Of a stretch of 64,000 nucleotides of DNA, positions 1 to 10,548 are shown piece by piece. The DNA lies in assembly GCF_900176345.1 (NCBI RefSeq), contig NZ_FWXU01000008.1, positions 1-64,000 on the forward strand, given 5' to 3'. Under the pieces are notes generated by a model, which was given only the letters and a program-made list of their open reading frames with translations, was not told the origin of the DNA and made no database searches. Position numbers and translations under genes: made by a program. This stretch comes from Rhizobium sp. RU36D (lineage in GTDB: Bacteria > Pseudomonadota > Alphaproteobacteria > Rhizobiales > Rhizobiaceae). Each line of letters starts with the position of its first letter. Within the stretch, counting starts at the first letter, position 1.

Positions 1-91
1 AACACCCCAAATGCCCGGCAAAACAACAGCCGGGCCACAGAACCGCCGTCTGCAAAAACCAAAATCCCAAAAACTCGGCTTTATGCAACGG

Positions 92-205
92 TCCCTCAAG
101 GGGGGAGATCAACCAGGCGACATCGCCCGCTCCCCTGCAAAAAGACCATGCGCCGATAGCTCCTGGCAAGGCATAAGCCAAGAGTCGATCTCCCCCCTTG
201 AGGGG
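92..205. repeat. Palindromic intergenic element
   Basis: Two arms at 92-110 and 187-205 are inverted copies of each other, matching at 18 of 19 positions (arm core CCCTCAAGGGGGGAGATC). They are followed by a purine-rich tail up to about 231. The element lies downstream of the histidine kinase gene and looks like the dispersed palindromic mosaic repeats common between rhizobial genes. No coding sequence is convincing anywhere in 1-292. Confidence 0.55.
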
Positions 206-292
206 GAGATGTCCGGCAGGACAGAGGGGGGTACACGGCCTCGCAACGGTCGTCTTCTTGTATCCCAAAAATTGCAACTGGTTTTAGGACAC

Positions 293-1306
293 CTACCGCG
301 CCGGCGGCAGGGTGATGCGGAAGCAGGCGCCGGGCGCCTCACCGTCCTCTAGCGCAATCGTTCCCTGATGGGCGCTGAGCATGGCGCGGACGATGTCGAG
401 GCCAAGCCCGGTGCCACCTTCCTGGCGGCGGGTGGTGAAGAATGGCTGGAAGATGCGGGCCCTGTCCCCAGGGGTAATGCCCCTGCCATTGTCGCAAACC
501 CGGATAATGGCGCAGCGGCGGGAGGTGGCAACATCGACGACGACAGTGCTTGCCCCATGCTCGACAGCATTCTGTGCCAGGTTGCTGAGGATGATGCAGG
601 CGGTTTCGAGCGGCAGTGCCAGCACTGCGTCGCCGTCACCGACAATCTGGATATCCAGGGCGGGACTGCGGGCCGCAAGATGCGGCAGGATCTCCGTCAT
701 GCGGGTCTCACCCTCAGCGATCGGCGCTTCGGCCTGGGCCAGGTCCCGCAGCCGGTTCAGCAGCCGTCCCAGCCGATCGGCATCGGCGATGATGTTGTCA
801 AGGAAGTGCCGGCGCTGCTCCGGCGTCATGGGCAGATCCGGGCCGTCATCGCGCAGCAGTTCCGCTGCCCCGCGAATGGCCGTCAGCGGCGACTTGAGCT
901 CATGAGATACATGAGTTGCGAAGGTGCGGATATAGTCCGTGCGGTCCACCAACTGGCCGGCGAGATCCATAAAACCCTGCGACAGCACGGCGATCTCGCG
1001 CGTGCCGTGGCTGTCCGGCGGCTTGATCGCCGAGCGGCCGCGTCGGGCTATGTCCTCGGTGCGGGCAATCAGGGCATTGATCGGGGCGGTGATGGTGCGC
1101 GTCAGGACATAGCCCATGACCAGCGTCACCGCCAGCGCGGCGAGCAGCGCGCCCGCCTCCGCCGGGGCCAGCCGGCCCGCCTCCAGTTCCAGCACGCGGA
1201 ACCAGAGGACGATGAGGAAGGGCAGCGCCATGACGGTGATCAGGATGGCATAGACGATCAGGGCAAGCGGCGGGCGCCATTTGGGGCGCACCTGCGGTGT
1301 CGTCAT
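293..1306 (-). CDS. Sensor histidine kinase, CreC-like
   Basis: Membrane sensor kinase of 337 residues that would autophosphorylate and pass phosphate to the response regulator encoded just upstream. An N-terminal membrane segment (about 15-37) and a second hydrophobic stretch (about 47-68) leave almost no periplasmic loop, so sensing within the membrane or through a partner is likely. A HAMP-like linker follows, then the HisKA H-box with HVSHELKSPL (His near residue 135), an N-box containing NLAQNAVEHG, and the DNGRGI and GGTGLGL ATP-lid motifs. Its ATG overlaps the regulator's stop by four bases, showing translational coupling. The signal is unknown. The adjoining DUF4173 membrane protein is a candidate target or partner by position only. 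Confidence 0.9.
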   Translation of the reverse strand: MTTPQVRPKWRPPLALIVYAILITVMALPFLIVLWFRVLELEAGRLAPAEAGALLAALAVTLVMGYVLTRTITAPINALIARTEDIARRGRSAIKPPDSHGTREIAVLSQGFMDLAGQLVDRTDYIRTFATHVSHELKSPLTAIRGAAELLRDDGPDLPMTPEQRRHFLDNIIADADRLGRLLNRLRDLAQAEAPIAEGETRMTEILPHLAARSPALDIQIVGDGDAVLALPLETACIILSNLAQNAVEHGASTVVVDVATSRRCAIIRVCDNGRGITPGDRARIFQPFFTTRRQEGGTGLGLDIVRAMLSAHQGTIALEDGEAPGACFRITLPPAR

Positions 1307-2007
1307 GGCGCCTTCTCCCTGCTGTCGCCGCCGAAGCGGAAGCCCACGCCATGCACGGTGGCGATCACGGCATCATCGCCGGCTGCCAGGAACTTGGCCC
1401 TGATATTGCGGACATGGCTGTCGATGGTGCGATCCGCGACATAGGTGCCGCTGCCATAGGCCGCCTCCATCAACTGCTCGCGGGTGAAGACGGTGGACGG
1501 ACGCGACAGCAGGACCTCGAGTATGCCAAACTCGAGTGCCGTCACCGCGACCGGCCTGTCCGCGGTCGTCACAGTGCGGCTATCCCGGTCGAGGCAGAGA
1601 CGGCCGGCGGTGATCGTCGCCTCCACGTGGGCCTCAATGCCCCGACCACCAGTGCGCTTGAGGATGGCCTTGACCCTTGCCACCAGTTCCCTTGGGCTGA
1701 AGGGTTTGGTGACGTAGTCGTCACCGCCAATCTCCAGGCCGAGGATGCGGTCGATCTCTTCGTCCCGCGCCGAAAGAAACAGGATCGGCACCGCCGAGCT
1801 GCGGCGGATCTGGCGGCAGACCTCCAGCCCATCGGGTTCGGGCATGCCGATATCGAGGATGATCAGGTCCGGCCGCGCCTGTCGAAAGCCGGTCAGCGCC
1901 TCCCCGCCATTGCGGGCAATCAGGGGCCGCATGCCGGCCCGCTCCAGCGCAAAGCAGATGACATCGCGGATATGCGGTTCGTCATCGACCACGAGAATCC
2001 GCTGCAT
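1303..2007 (-). CDS. OmpR-family response regulator, CreB-like
   Basis: Response regulator of 234 residues. The receiver domain (1-115) has the acidic pair at D8-D9, the phospho-acceptor Asp near residue 52 in LIILDIGMP, and a conserved KPF lysine motif. The C-terminal winged-helix DNA-binding domain ends in VHGVGFRF, typical of OmpR/PhoB regulators. It is the first gene of the pair and overlaps the kinase by four bases. The overall resemblance is to CreB, but regulon and stimulus cannot be read from this window. Confidence 0.92.
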   Translation of the reverse strand: MQRILVVDDEPHIRDVICFALERAGMRPLIARNGGEALTGFRQARPDLIILDIGMPEPDGLEVCRQIRRSSAVPILFLSARDEEIDRILGLEIGGDDYVTKPFSPRELVARVKAILKRTGGRGIEAHVEATITAGRLCLDRDSRTVTTADRPVAVTALEFGILEVLLSRPSTVFTREQLMEAAYGSGTYVADRTIDSHVRNIRAKFLAAGDDAVIATVHGVGFRFGGDSREKAP

Positions 2008-2086
2008 GCGCTAACCCCTTCCTGCGATCCCGGCAACCGCCGCTCGCGGCTGCGGTGCCTGAGCCCCTGTTTTGCGCGAGGCCTGC

Positions 2087-3577
2087 CTATTTTTCAACAG
2101 CCGGATGCGCTGCCAGATAGTCGGCAAGCCGCTGCGCCCGCCAGGTCCAGGACTGCCATGCGTGGCTGCGTTCCTCGAATTCGTACGCCAGCAGATCGCG
2201 GGCGCGGCGCAGATCCAATGTCGCCTGACTGTCCGGACCGGTCTGCATCACACGCGGATGTTCGAGGTAATGATCGATGGCGGGTATGACCGTCGGCCCC
2301 AGCGAGCCGAGATAATGGATATCGAGCGAGGCGCCCGTTCCGCCGAGTTCCCGGCTGTTTTCGATATTGAACCGGGCGATGACAGCGGCGAAATCGACCG
2401 GGGCAGTGACGTAAAACACGCCCAGCAGCAGCGCGAGATTGGCCGTCACCAGCCACTGGTTTGGTTTGCGCCAGAGTATCCTGAGCATGATGAGGCCAAG
2501 CCCCACCGCCACCATCAGCATCCAGATGCCGGCGGCAATCCGCAGTTCCGTCAGCGAATAGGCTTCCACATAGAGGTCGAGCCGCAGGATCGAGGAAATG
2601 CAGAGCAGCATGTTCTGGCCAAGCCAGACATAGACCATCACGCGGATGAGCGCGGCCTGGTCCCCCGTCCTTTCCCGGTGCATCGCCACTAGCACGAACA
2701 GAGCCGACAGCAGCGCGGTTGCCAGCAGCGGATAGGCGCCGCGATGGGCGTATTCGGCATAGGGCATGCCATCAGGCAGTGCCACGCCACCCCAGAGATA
2801 GGTGGCATCGAGCACCGTCTGCAGCGCAAAGATGCCGTTGAACATAAGCAATGCGCGAATGAGCGAGGCGTCGCTGACCAGCCTGCGATCCGACACCGCC
2901 ACCATCGGTGCACGCTTGCCGCGGCGGCTGAGACGCGGCTTCAGCAGCAGCCAGATCAGGCCCGCCATCAGGATCCAGAAGGTCATCCGCTCCAGGTCCA
3001 GCAGGGAGAGCAGGAAGGCTAGGTCGATCGAGGCCAGCACCCTTTCGATCACCGGATTGGCACTGGCAAACAGCAGGAGGAAGATGATCGTCATGCCCAC
3101 GGGCATCAGCCACAGCTTGATGGTCCGCGTCAGGTTCCCACCCGTCACGAGCGGATCGCGCGGCAGCATCAGCCGGCCGCAGGCGGAGACAATCCGCATC
3201 GGTATCGCGCCGAGGTAACGCCCGACATGGCCAGGCAGCGCAGCAGTGCTTGCCGGCATCAGGCGCGCGGCGGCAAGCGCCGTCAACACCAGGCCGATCG
3301 CCGCCACGATGAACGCCCTGACCGTATGGGCCTCCACCAGCGGCAGAGCCGCAACAACCGTCGCTGCTGCCATGACCAGGGTCAGGCGCCCACTGCGCCT
3401 CATGGTCGCCTGACACACCAGCACCCCGCAAAGGCCGAGGATCATCAGGAAAAGGTTGATCCCATTCTCATGGCGAAACAACAGATAGTCGGCGGTGACG
3501 ATCAGGCCGAGCAGCAGGACCGGCCTTTGCCGGATCCGCATGGCCTTGCCTGCCGAAGCGTTCTGCACAATGTCCAT
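2087..3577 (-). CDS. Polytopic membrane protein, DUF4173/DUF4153-like
   Basis: Integral inner-membrane protein of 496 residues with roughly ten to twelve hydrophobic helices. The C-terminal soluble part contains the LDIHYLGSLGPTVIPAI stretch typical of DUF4153/DUF4173 proteins. The start is the ATG at 3577 because AAGGA lies seven bases upstream; longer in-frame starts lack a binding site. The gene ends about 80 bases before the response regulator on the same strand, so the three genes may be cotranscribed. No biochemical function is established for the family. Confidence 0.8.
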   Translation of the reverse strand: MDIVQNASAGKAMRIRQRPVLLLGLIVTADYLLFRHENGINLFLMILGLCGVLVCQATMRRSGRLTLVMAAATVVAALPLVEAHTVRAFIVAAIGLVLTALAAARLMPASTAALPGHVGRYLGAIPMRIVSACGRLMLPRDPLVTGGNLTRTIKLWLMPVGMTIIFLLLFASANPVIERVLASIDLAFLLSLLDLERMTFWILMAGLIWLLLKPRLSRRGKRAPMVAVSDRRLVSDASLIRALLMFNGIFALQTVLDATYLWGGVALPDGMPYAEYAHRGAYPLLATALLSALFVLVAMHRERTGDQAALIRVMVYVWLGQNMLLCISSILRLDLYVEAYSLTELRIAAGIWMLMVAVGLGLIMLRILWRKPNQWLVTANLALLLGVFYVTAPVDFAAVIARFNIENSRELGGTGASLDIHYLGSLGPTVIPAIDHYLEHPRVMQTGPDSQATLDLRRARDLLAYEFEERSHAWQSWTWRAQRLADYLAAHPAVEK

Positions 3578-3948
3578 TCTCATTTCCTTGTTGATGTCGG
3601 AAGTCGTTTCGGCCAGATGCCGAAGCCGCATGCAGCGAAGGTGGGCTTGATGCGCCCGGCGGATCGGCCAGCCACCAGCCATCACTGAGAAGGCGCTGCG
3701 GCAGTGGCACTTTTGGCGTGAGGGGAATTGGTGTCTCGTTCATCATGGTGGCACCATGGCTGAGCCGATTGCAGTTTTTGTGCAGGAGATCAGCAGCTTC
3801 TGGGGAATTTGCAGATGCGGTTGGTCGGGCGAGATCCGGCCTGCGGCGGCGTTGACCGTTTCCTTCGCCCGCGCTTTCGGCTACAGCGCTTGACGGTGCA
3901 GCCTCCAGCCGGGGCGGCACCGTCACGGGACGACGGAGATATTGGGCA
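3578..3948. other. Gene-free intergenic region upstream of permease
   Basis: This 371-base stretch holds the divergent promoters of the DUF4173 gene and the iron-type permease. A perfect 8-base inverted repeat (GACGGTGC at 3892-3899, GCACCGTC at 3917-3924) sits just before the permease start and may be an operator or leader hairpin. No credible small gene was seen. Confidence 0.4.
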
Positions 3949-5622
3949 TTGACGACACCGGTGATTGCTTCATCGCATGCCAGGACGCGGAATCGCGCGG
4001 TCGGACGCCTGACGCTTGCGGCCTGCATCGTCTCGGCGATCGTGGCCATTCCGATCATCGCCATCGTCGTCATCGCCTTCTCCGGCGATGCCGAGAACTG
4101 GCGTCACATGCTGTTCAATGTCATGCCCCGCGCCACCGGGCGAACGCTCTCGCTGCTGGCGCTGACCTGCAGCGTCACCGCCCTGTTCGGCGTGCTCACT
4201 GCCTGGCTGGTGGCCACCTTCGATTTTCCGCTGCGGCGTCTGCTGTCACCGGCGCTGGTGCTGCCGCTTGCCATCCCCTCGTATCTCGCGGCCTATGCCT
4301 TCGGCGAATTCTTCGATTTCACCGGGCCAGTGCAGAGCTTGATCCGCGCCGTCTTCGGTTTCCACACCTCGCGTGACTATTGGTTCCCCGATATCCGCTC
4401 GCTTGGCGGGGCCGTGCTGGTCATGGGCGCAGTGCTCTACCCTTATGTCTATCTCGCCAGCCGCTCGGTCTTCCTGATGCAGGGTCGCGGCGCTGCCGAT
4501 GTGGCGCGCACGCTGGGTGCCAGCCCCAGCCGCGTCTTCCTCAAGGTGCAGATGCCCATGGCCCGGCCCGCGATCATGGTCGGCCTGACGCTGGTCATGA
4601 TGGAGACCCTGAACGATATCGGCGCGGTGGAATATCTCGGCGTGCAGACGCTGACCTTCTCGGTCTATGACACCTGGCTCAATCGCGGCAGCCTGGCCGG
4701 TGCCGCGCAGATCGCCTGCGTCATGCTGGTCTTCATATCAGGGCTGATGTTCGTGGAGCGGCAGGCCCGGAAAAAGCAGCGCTTCTCGGCCCAGAAGACC
4801 ACGGCCATGGTGCATGATCAGTTGCGGCGGCCGCTCACCGGGCTCAGGGCCTGGGCTGCCACGGCGTTCTGCACGCTGCCCGTGCTGATCGGTTTTGTCG
4901 TGCCCTTCACCGTGCTCGCCACCTTCGCGCTGCGGCGGCTGGACCAGTTTCTGGAGCCGCGGCTGATCAAGGCGCTTTACCATTCCATCACGATTTCCAC
5001 TGCGGCGGCCGTGGCCTGCGTGCTGTTCGCCTTCGTACTGGCCTATGCGGCCCGCAGCGACCGGTCCAGGGCAACGAGCGTTGCCAGCCGCATCGCCTCG
5101 CTGGGCTATGGCATTCCCGGCACCGTGCTTGGCATCGGCGTGTTGATCCCGCTTGCCGCCTTCGACAATGCGCTTGATGGCTTCCTGCGCAGCCATTTCG
5201 GCGTCTCGACCGGCCTGCTATTGTCCGGCACCGGGTTTGCCATTGCCTATGCGGCGACGGTGCGGTTCCTCACCATGGCGGAGGGCACTGTCGATGCCGG
5301 TTTCCATAAGCTGTCGCCGCATCTCGACATGGCCGCGCGCACCCTTGGCCGCACGCGCTTCCAAACGCTGACGGGCGTGCTGTTGCCCAACATGCGGCCG
5401 GCGGTCATGACCGCGGCGCTGCTGGTGTTCATCGAGACGCTGAAGGAATTGTCGGCGACCATCCTGCTGCGACCCTTCAACTACAACACGCTGGCAACCC
5501 TGGTTTACGAAGACGCCTCGCGCTCGCAGGTGCAGGATGCCTCGGTCGCGGCGGTGATCATCATCGTCGCCGGGTTGATCCCTGTCGTGCTGGTGTCGCG
5601 CTCGCTGGACGCCCGTCACTAA
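3949..5622 (+). CDS. Fused iron(III) ABC transporter permease, FbpB/SfuB type
   Basis: Inner-membrane permease of 557 residues made of two fused BPD_transp_1 halves, each with about six helices and an EAA-like cytoplasmic loop (GASPSRVFLKVQMPMARPA near residue 190 and LGRTRFQTLTGVLLPNMRPA near 470). This duplicated layout is typical of FbpB/SfuB/AfuB ferric iron permeases. The start is TTG at 3949, with GGAG about ten bases upstream, because no in-frame ATG lies near the N-terminus. No periplasmic binding protein or ATPase gene adjoins it, so its partners must be encoded elsewhere. A strong hairpin terminator follows the stop. Confidence 0.85.
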   Translation: MTTPVIASSHARTRNRAVGRLTLAACIVSAIVAIPIIAIVVIAFSGDAENWRHMLFNVMPRATGRTLSLLALTCSVTALFGVLTAWLVATFDFPLRRLLSPALVLPLAIPSYLAAYAFGEFFDFTGPVQSLIRAVFGFHTSRDYWFPDIRSLGGAVLVMGAVLYPYVYLASRSVFLMQGRGAADVARTLGASPSRVFLKVQMPMARPAIMVGLTLVMMETLNDIGAVEYLGVQTLTFSVYDTWLNRGSLAGAAQIACVMLVFISGLMFVERQARKKQRFSAQKTTAMVHDQLRRPLTGLRAWAATAFCTLPVLIGFVVPFTVLATFALRRLDQFLEPRLIKALYHSITISTAAAVACVLFAFVLAYAARSDRSRATSVASRIASLGYGIPGTVLGIGVLIPLAAFDNALDGFLRSHFGVSTGLLLSGTGFAIAYAATVRFLTMAEGTVDAGFHKLSPHLDMAARTLGRTRFQTLTGVLLPNMRPAVMTAALLVFIETLKELSATILLRPFNYNTLATLVYEDASRSQVQDASVAAVIIIVAGLIPVVLVSRSLDARH

Positions 5623-5633
5623 TTTCGCAGGCA

Positions 5634-5775
5634 AAAGAAAAGGCGGCCCGAAGCCGCCTTTAAAAGGAATGCTGCTCAACCGGAGCTGGAACCGGACTGT
5701 TTCATGTCCGTGGGACCCCAGAGGGGTCCTGGAGGCGATCATCGCGGCCCCCAAGTTGGTAAAGCTCTAGCAAAC
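5634..5775 (-). ncRNA. Candidate structured small RNA
   Basis: Read on the minus strand, this gap contains three hairpins in series: GGACCCC-TCT-GGGGTCC (5713-5729), CGGAC-ATGAAACA-GTCCG (about 5693-5711), and the terminator stem at 5639-5661 followed by a U-rich tail. An AT-rich stretch at 5762-5800 could hold a promoter, but no clear -35/-10 pair is visible. It could equally be the processed 3' UTR of the acetoacetyl-CoA synthetase mRNA, which is transcribed toward it. A short in-frame reading from about 5743 is possible but looks unlike a normal protein. The 5' end given is approximate. Confidence 0.45.
5639..5661. terminator. Bidirectional intrinsic terminator
   Basis: Perfect 9-bp stem AAAGGCGGC / GCCGCCTTT with a CCGAA loop, 16 bases after the permease stop. 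On the minus strand the stem is followed by TTCTTTT, so it is a stronger terminator in that direction, where it would end the candidate small RNA described next. Confidence 0.85.
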
Positions 5776-5840
5776 AAAGCTTTAACAAAAGGTTAGCATG
5801 GGTTGCGCCGCTGCCCGAAAACGCGGCGATTGCCCAACAA

Positions 5841-7793
<1,953 letters not shown>

Positions 7794-7954
7794 GTTGTCC
7801 TCCAAAAACATCCCGCCTGTATATCAGGTTGCATCGCAATATAAAGCCGGGCGAACCGCCGAGAGGCCCGGATTTGCAAGGCGACGATAAATCCTATATC
7901 GGGCAGGGCAGCGACACTGGCGGGAGATGCCGGCACTCAAGGCCGAAACAGTTC

Positions 7955-9838
7955 ATGACAGACAAGCTCAAGACCACATCGCCTCAGCCAGACCGCTCCA
8001 GACGCAGCCGATCGCTGCCTCTGGCGCGCAAGCTCGGCTTTGTCACGCTGGCGCTGGTCTTCCTCTATCTGGTACTCGTTTCCATCGCGCCGTTTCTGAT
8101 TTCCAGCAGCCTGGTGCGCAATTCCATGGAAAGCGCGGTTGCGCGCTGGACCGGCCATGCGGTCAGCATCGCCGGGGTGCCGGAAATCACCTTCTGGCCG
8201 GAGCCGCGCGTCACGCTTTCGCAGGTCTCGATATCCCGCAAGATCGAGGGCGCGCCGCAGGTCATCGGGCGGATCGAGCGGCTCTCCGCGCGTTTCGGGC
8301 TCTATGATGCGGTTCTTGGGCAGCCGGTATTTCGCGATTTCTCCTTCCTCAAGCCGGAAGTGTTCATCACCCGCGGCGCGGACGGCCGTCTCGACTGGTC
8401 GAACCAGGGGCTGCTGAGTGCGGCCGTGCGCGGCGTGGACACTGGGGATGGCGACCGGCAGTCGCTCAATGCCGAGCTCGATGCGCGCGTCGGCAAGATC
8501 ACCGTCCAAGACGGCACGGTCGAAATCGCCGATGCCAATGGCCGACGCCTTCGCCTGTCCGGCCTCTCCGCCGAGATCAGCTGGCCGCGCCTGTCCGAGG
8601 AGTTGAAAGGCGTCGTGCGGGCCGAGATGGCCGGCCATGCCGTCAGCATCGACCTCTCCACCCGGCAGCCGCTGCTGCTGTTGGGCGGACGCAGCGCCAG
8701 CACGCGCGCAACCATAACGGCGGATGTCGCCAGCGCGACCTTCGAGGGCCTCGCCAATCTGGCGGATGGCTATTTCCTCTCCGGCGCCTTGCAGATCGAC
8801 GTATCCGATATCCCGGCCCTGATCGGCTGGACCGGCGCCCAGCTGCCGGAGATGGACCTGCTCAAGCAGGGCTCGCTGCAGGCGCAGTTGACCACCATCG
8901 GTGACAGCCTGCGGTTCGGCGATCTAAAATTCGCCCTCAATGACATCTCCGGCAGCGGAATCCTCGAACTGTCGCGAACCAAAGGCGGCAAGCCGCGCAT
9001 CGGCGGCACGCTGGCATTCGACCGCATGGATATCGGGGCCTTGCTGGGGGCGTTTTCCCTGCACCTGCCGGCGTCAGGTGAAGGTTTAGGCGACAAGGGA
9101 CATGGACTGCTGGATGATTTCGATTTCGACCTGACGCTATCGGCGCGCCAGGCGGCCCTGCAGCCCTTCGTGCTGGAGGACGTCGCGGCGAGCGTCCTGA
9201 ACCGCAATGGCAAGGCGAGTTTCGATATTGCCGACAGCCGTTTCGAAGGCGGCCGACTGACCGGCCATCTCGATGGTTCCGGCGCCGGATTCGAGGAGGG
9301 CGGAAACTTGCGCATTTCGGCCAAGGATGCCGATCTGCAGAGCATCGCCAAGCGCCTGCAACTGACTGGCCCGCTACCGGACAGCCGCGGATCGATCGAA
9401 TTGTTGATGCACAGCCCAAAGCCGCTCTGGGCAACGCGGCTGGGCGATATCGGCGGCAGCTTCCAGCTGCGCACCAGTGAAGGCAGCCTGTCGGATATCG
9501 ACCTGTCCGGGATCCGCAACCTCGCGGGCGAGCGGGCCTATTTCCGCCTGAGCGATGCCGGCGACGGCGAGATCGATTTCAAGACGCTGGAAATCCTGGC
9601 CAAGTTTGCCAATGGCACCGCCGAGATCGAACAGGCGGAACTCATCACCGACAGCCAGCGGCTGAGCTTGTCGGGCGTCATCCCCTATGCCAGCAACAGC
9701 CTGGCCCTGCTTGGCCAGCTCTCGCCGGTCGACGCCACCGCGACAGGTTCAGACAGCCAACCGCTGCGCTTCTTCATCGGCGGCTCCTGGCCTGATCCGA
9801 TCCTATCCTCGATCCTGGCACCGCCGGAAAAGATGTGA
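7955..9838 (+). CDS. AsmA-family envelope protein
   Basis: Protein of 627 residues with a basic N-terminus, one membrane segment (about residues 25-45), and a long periplasmic part rich in beta strands, as in AsmA-like proteins thought to carry lipids between membranes. Within it, stretches such as RVTLSQVSIS and LDWSNQGLL resemble the AsmA N-terminal domain. The start at the ATG at 7955 removes a non-conserved, Arg-rich extension that a longer reading would add; its ribosome site is weak. It diverges from the acetoacetyl-CoA synthetase gene. Substrate is unknown. Confidence 0.82.
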   Translation: MTDKLKTTSPQPDRSRRSRSLPLARKLGFVTLALVFLYLVLVSIAPFLISSSLVRNSMESAVARWTGHAVSIAGVPEITFWPEPRVTLSQVSISRKIEGAPQVIGRIERLSARFGLYDAVLGQPVFRDFSFLKPEVFITRGADGRLDWSNQGLLSAAVRGVDTGDGDRQSLNAELDARVGKITVQDGTVEIADANGRRLRLSGLSAEISWPRLSEELKGVVRAEMAGHAVSIDLSTRQPLLLLGGRSASTRATITADVASATFEGLANLADGYFLSGALQIDVSDIPALIGWTGAQLPEMDLLKQGSLQAQLTTIGDSLRFGDLKFALNDISGSGILELSRTKGGKPRIGGTLAFDRMDIGALLGAFSLHLPASGEGLGDKGHGLLDDFDFDLTLSARQAALQPFVLEDVAASVLNRNGKASFDIADSRFEGGRLTGHLDGSGAGFEEGGNLRISAKDADLQSIAKRLQLTGPLPDSRGSIELLMHSPKPLWATRLGDIGGSFQLRTSEGSLSDIDLSGIRNLAGERAYFRLSDAGDGEIDFKTLEILAKFANGTAEIEQAELITDSQRLSLSGVIPYASNSLALLGQLSPVDATATGSDSQPLRFFIGGSWPDPILSSILAPPEKM

Positions 9839-9982
9839 TCGAATACGACAGTATCGAGCTTTTCACGCTCGCCGATGGCACCCAAATATCAAGCCCATGT
9901 TTTGCCTGAGCATGCTTCGCGCAAGGCCTCTCTGCCACCCCTGGACACACCAGTTCACCAATGAGCGCCATAAGGGAAAATC

Positions 9983-10429
9983 GTGAGCTCCACCGTTACA
10001 GCTGCAAGTCTCATGCAATACTATTCGGGTGTTAAGCTCTCTGACAGGGAGGGAAAGACCTTACCCGCTTCTGCTGGCCAGCCTATGACTCCAGAAGTCA
10101 AAGCTGAGCTCGCCAGACGTGCAGCCTACGTCTCGAATGTTGCCGCAGAACTTGCAGCGGAAAGGGCACAACGACCTGAGCTAGATGAGATCAGCCAAGC
10201 CAATAGCTGGACGCTAACAAACGTTACTGAGCTGTCGGACGATCAGATCCCCGGAAGGATCAGCTATATCACTGATCTGATACAGAGCGGCGAAGCGGAG
10301 AAATACAGCTTCTTTTCCGGCAACGGCGACGAGCAAACGACATCGATCCACCAATATCTTTACTGGCTGCAACTTCGCGCCAAAGATATCGAAAGCGACG
10401 GCACCTACACACCGGACATGTTCAAATAG
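9983..10429 (+). CDS. Hypothetical protein, 148 residues
   Basis: A soluble, mainly helical protein that I do not recognise. It begins at GTG 9983 with AAGGGA eight bases upstream. It has no signal peptide or membrane segment. An Ala/Glu-rich helix (about residues 40-65) is followed by a polar C-terminal half containing ISYITDLIQSGEAEKYSF and HQYLYWLQLRAKDI. Its base composition is less GC-rich than the flanking genes, which may indicate later acquisition. It stands alone between the AsmA gene and the convergent potI. Confidence 0.7.
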   Translation: MSSTVTAASLMQYYSGVKLSDREGKTLPASAGQPMTPEVKAELARRAAYVSNVAAELAAERAQRPELDEISQANSWTLTNVTELSDDQIPGRISYITDLIQSGEAEKYSFFSGNGDEQTTSIHQYLYWLQLRAKDIESDGTYTPDMFK

Positions 10430-10548
10430 CCTCTGCGATCGGTAAGTCACAGAATGGCGCCCGCCCCCGCAAGAACAGGGTGCATCGCGAGGGAGTGGTG
10501 CCGACAAAGACCCCAATTTCGCTGGCCAACCGCCTTTGCAAGCGTTGG

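Noticed and set aside
10500-10548. Inverted repeat GCCAAC/GTTGGC after potI as terminator
   Set aside because: Short and imperfect, with no T run on the transcribed strand; too weak to list.
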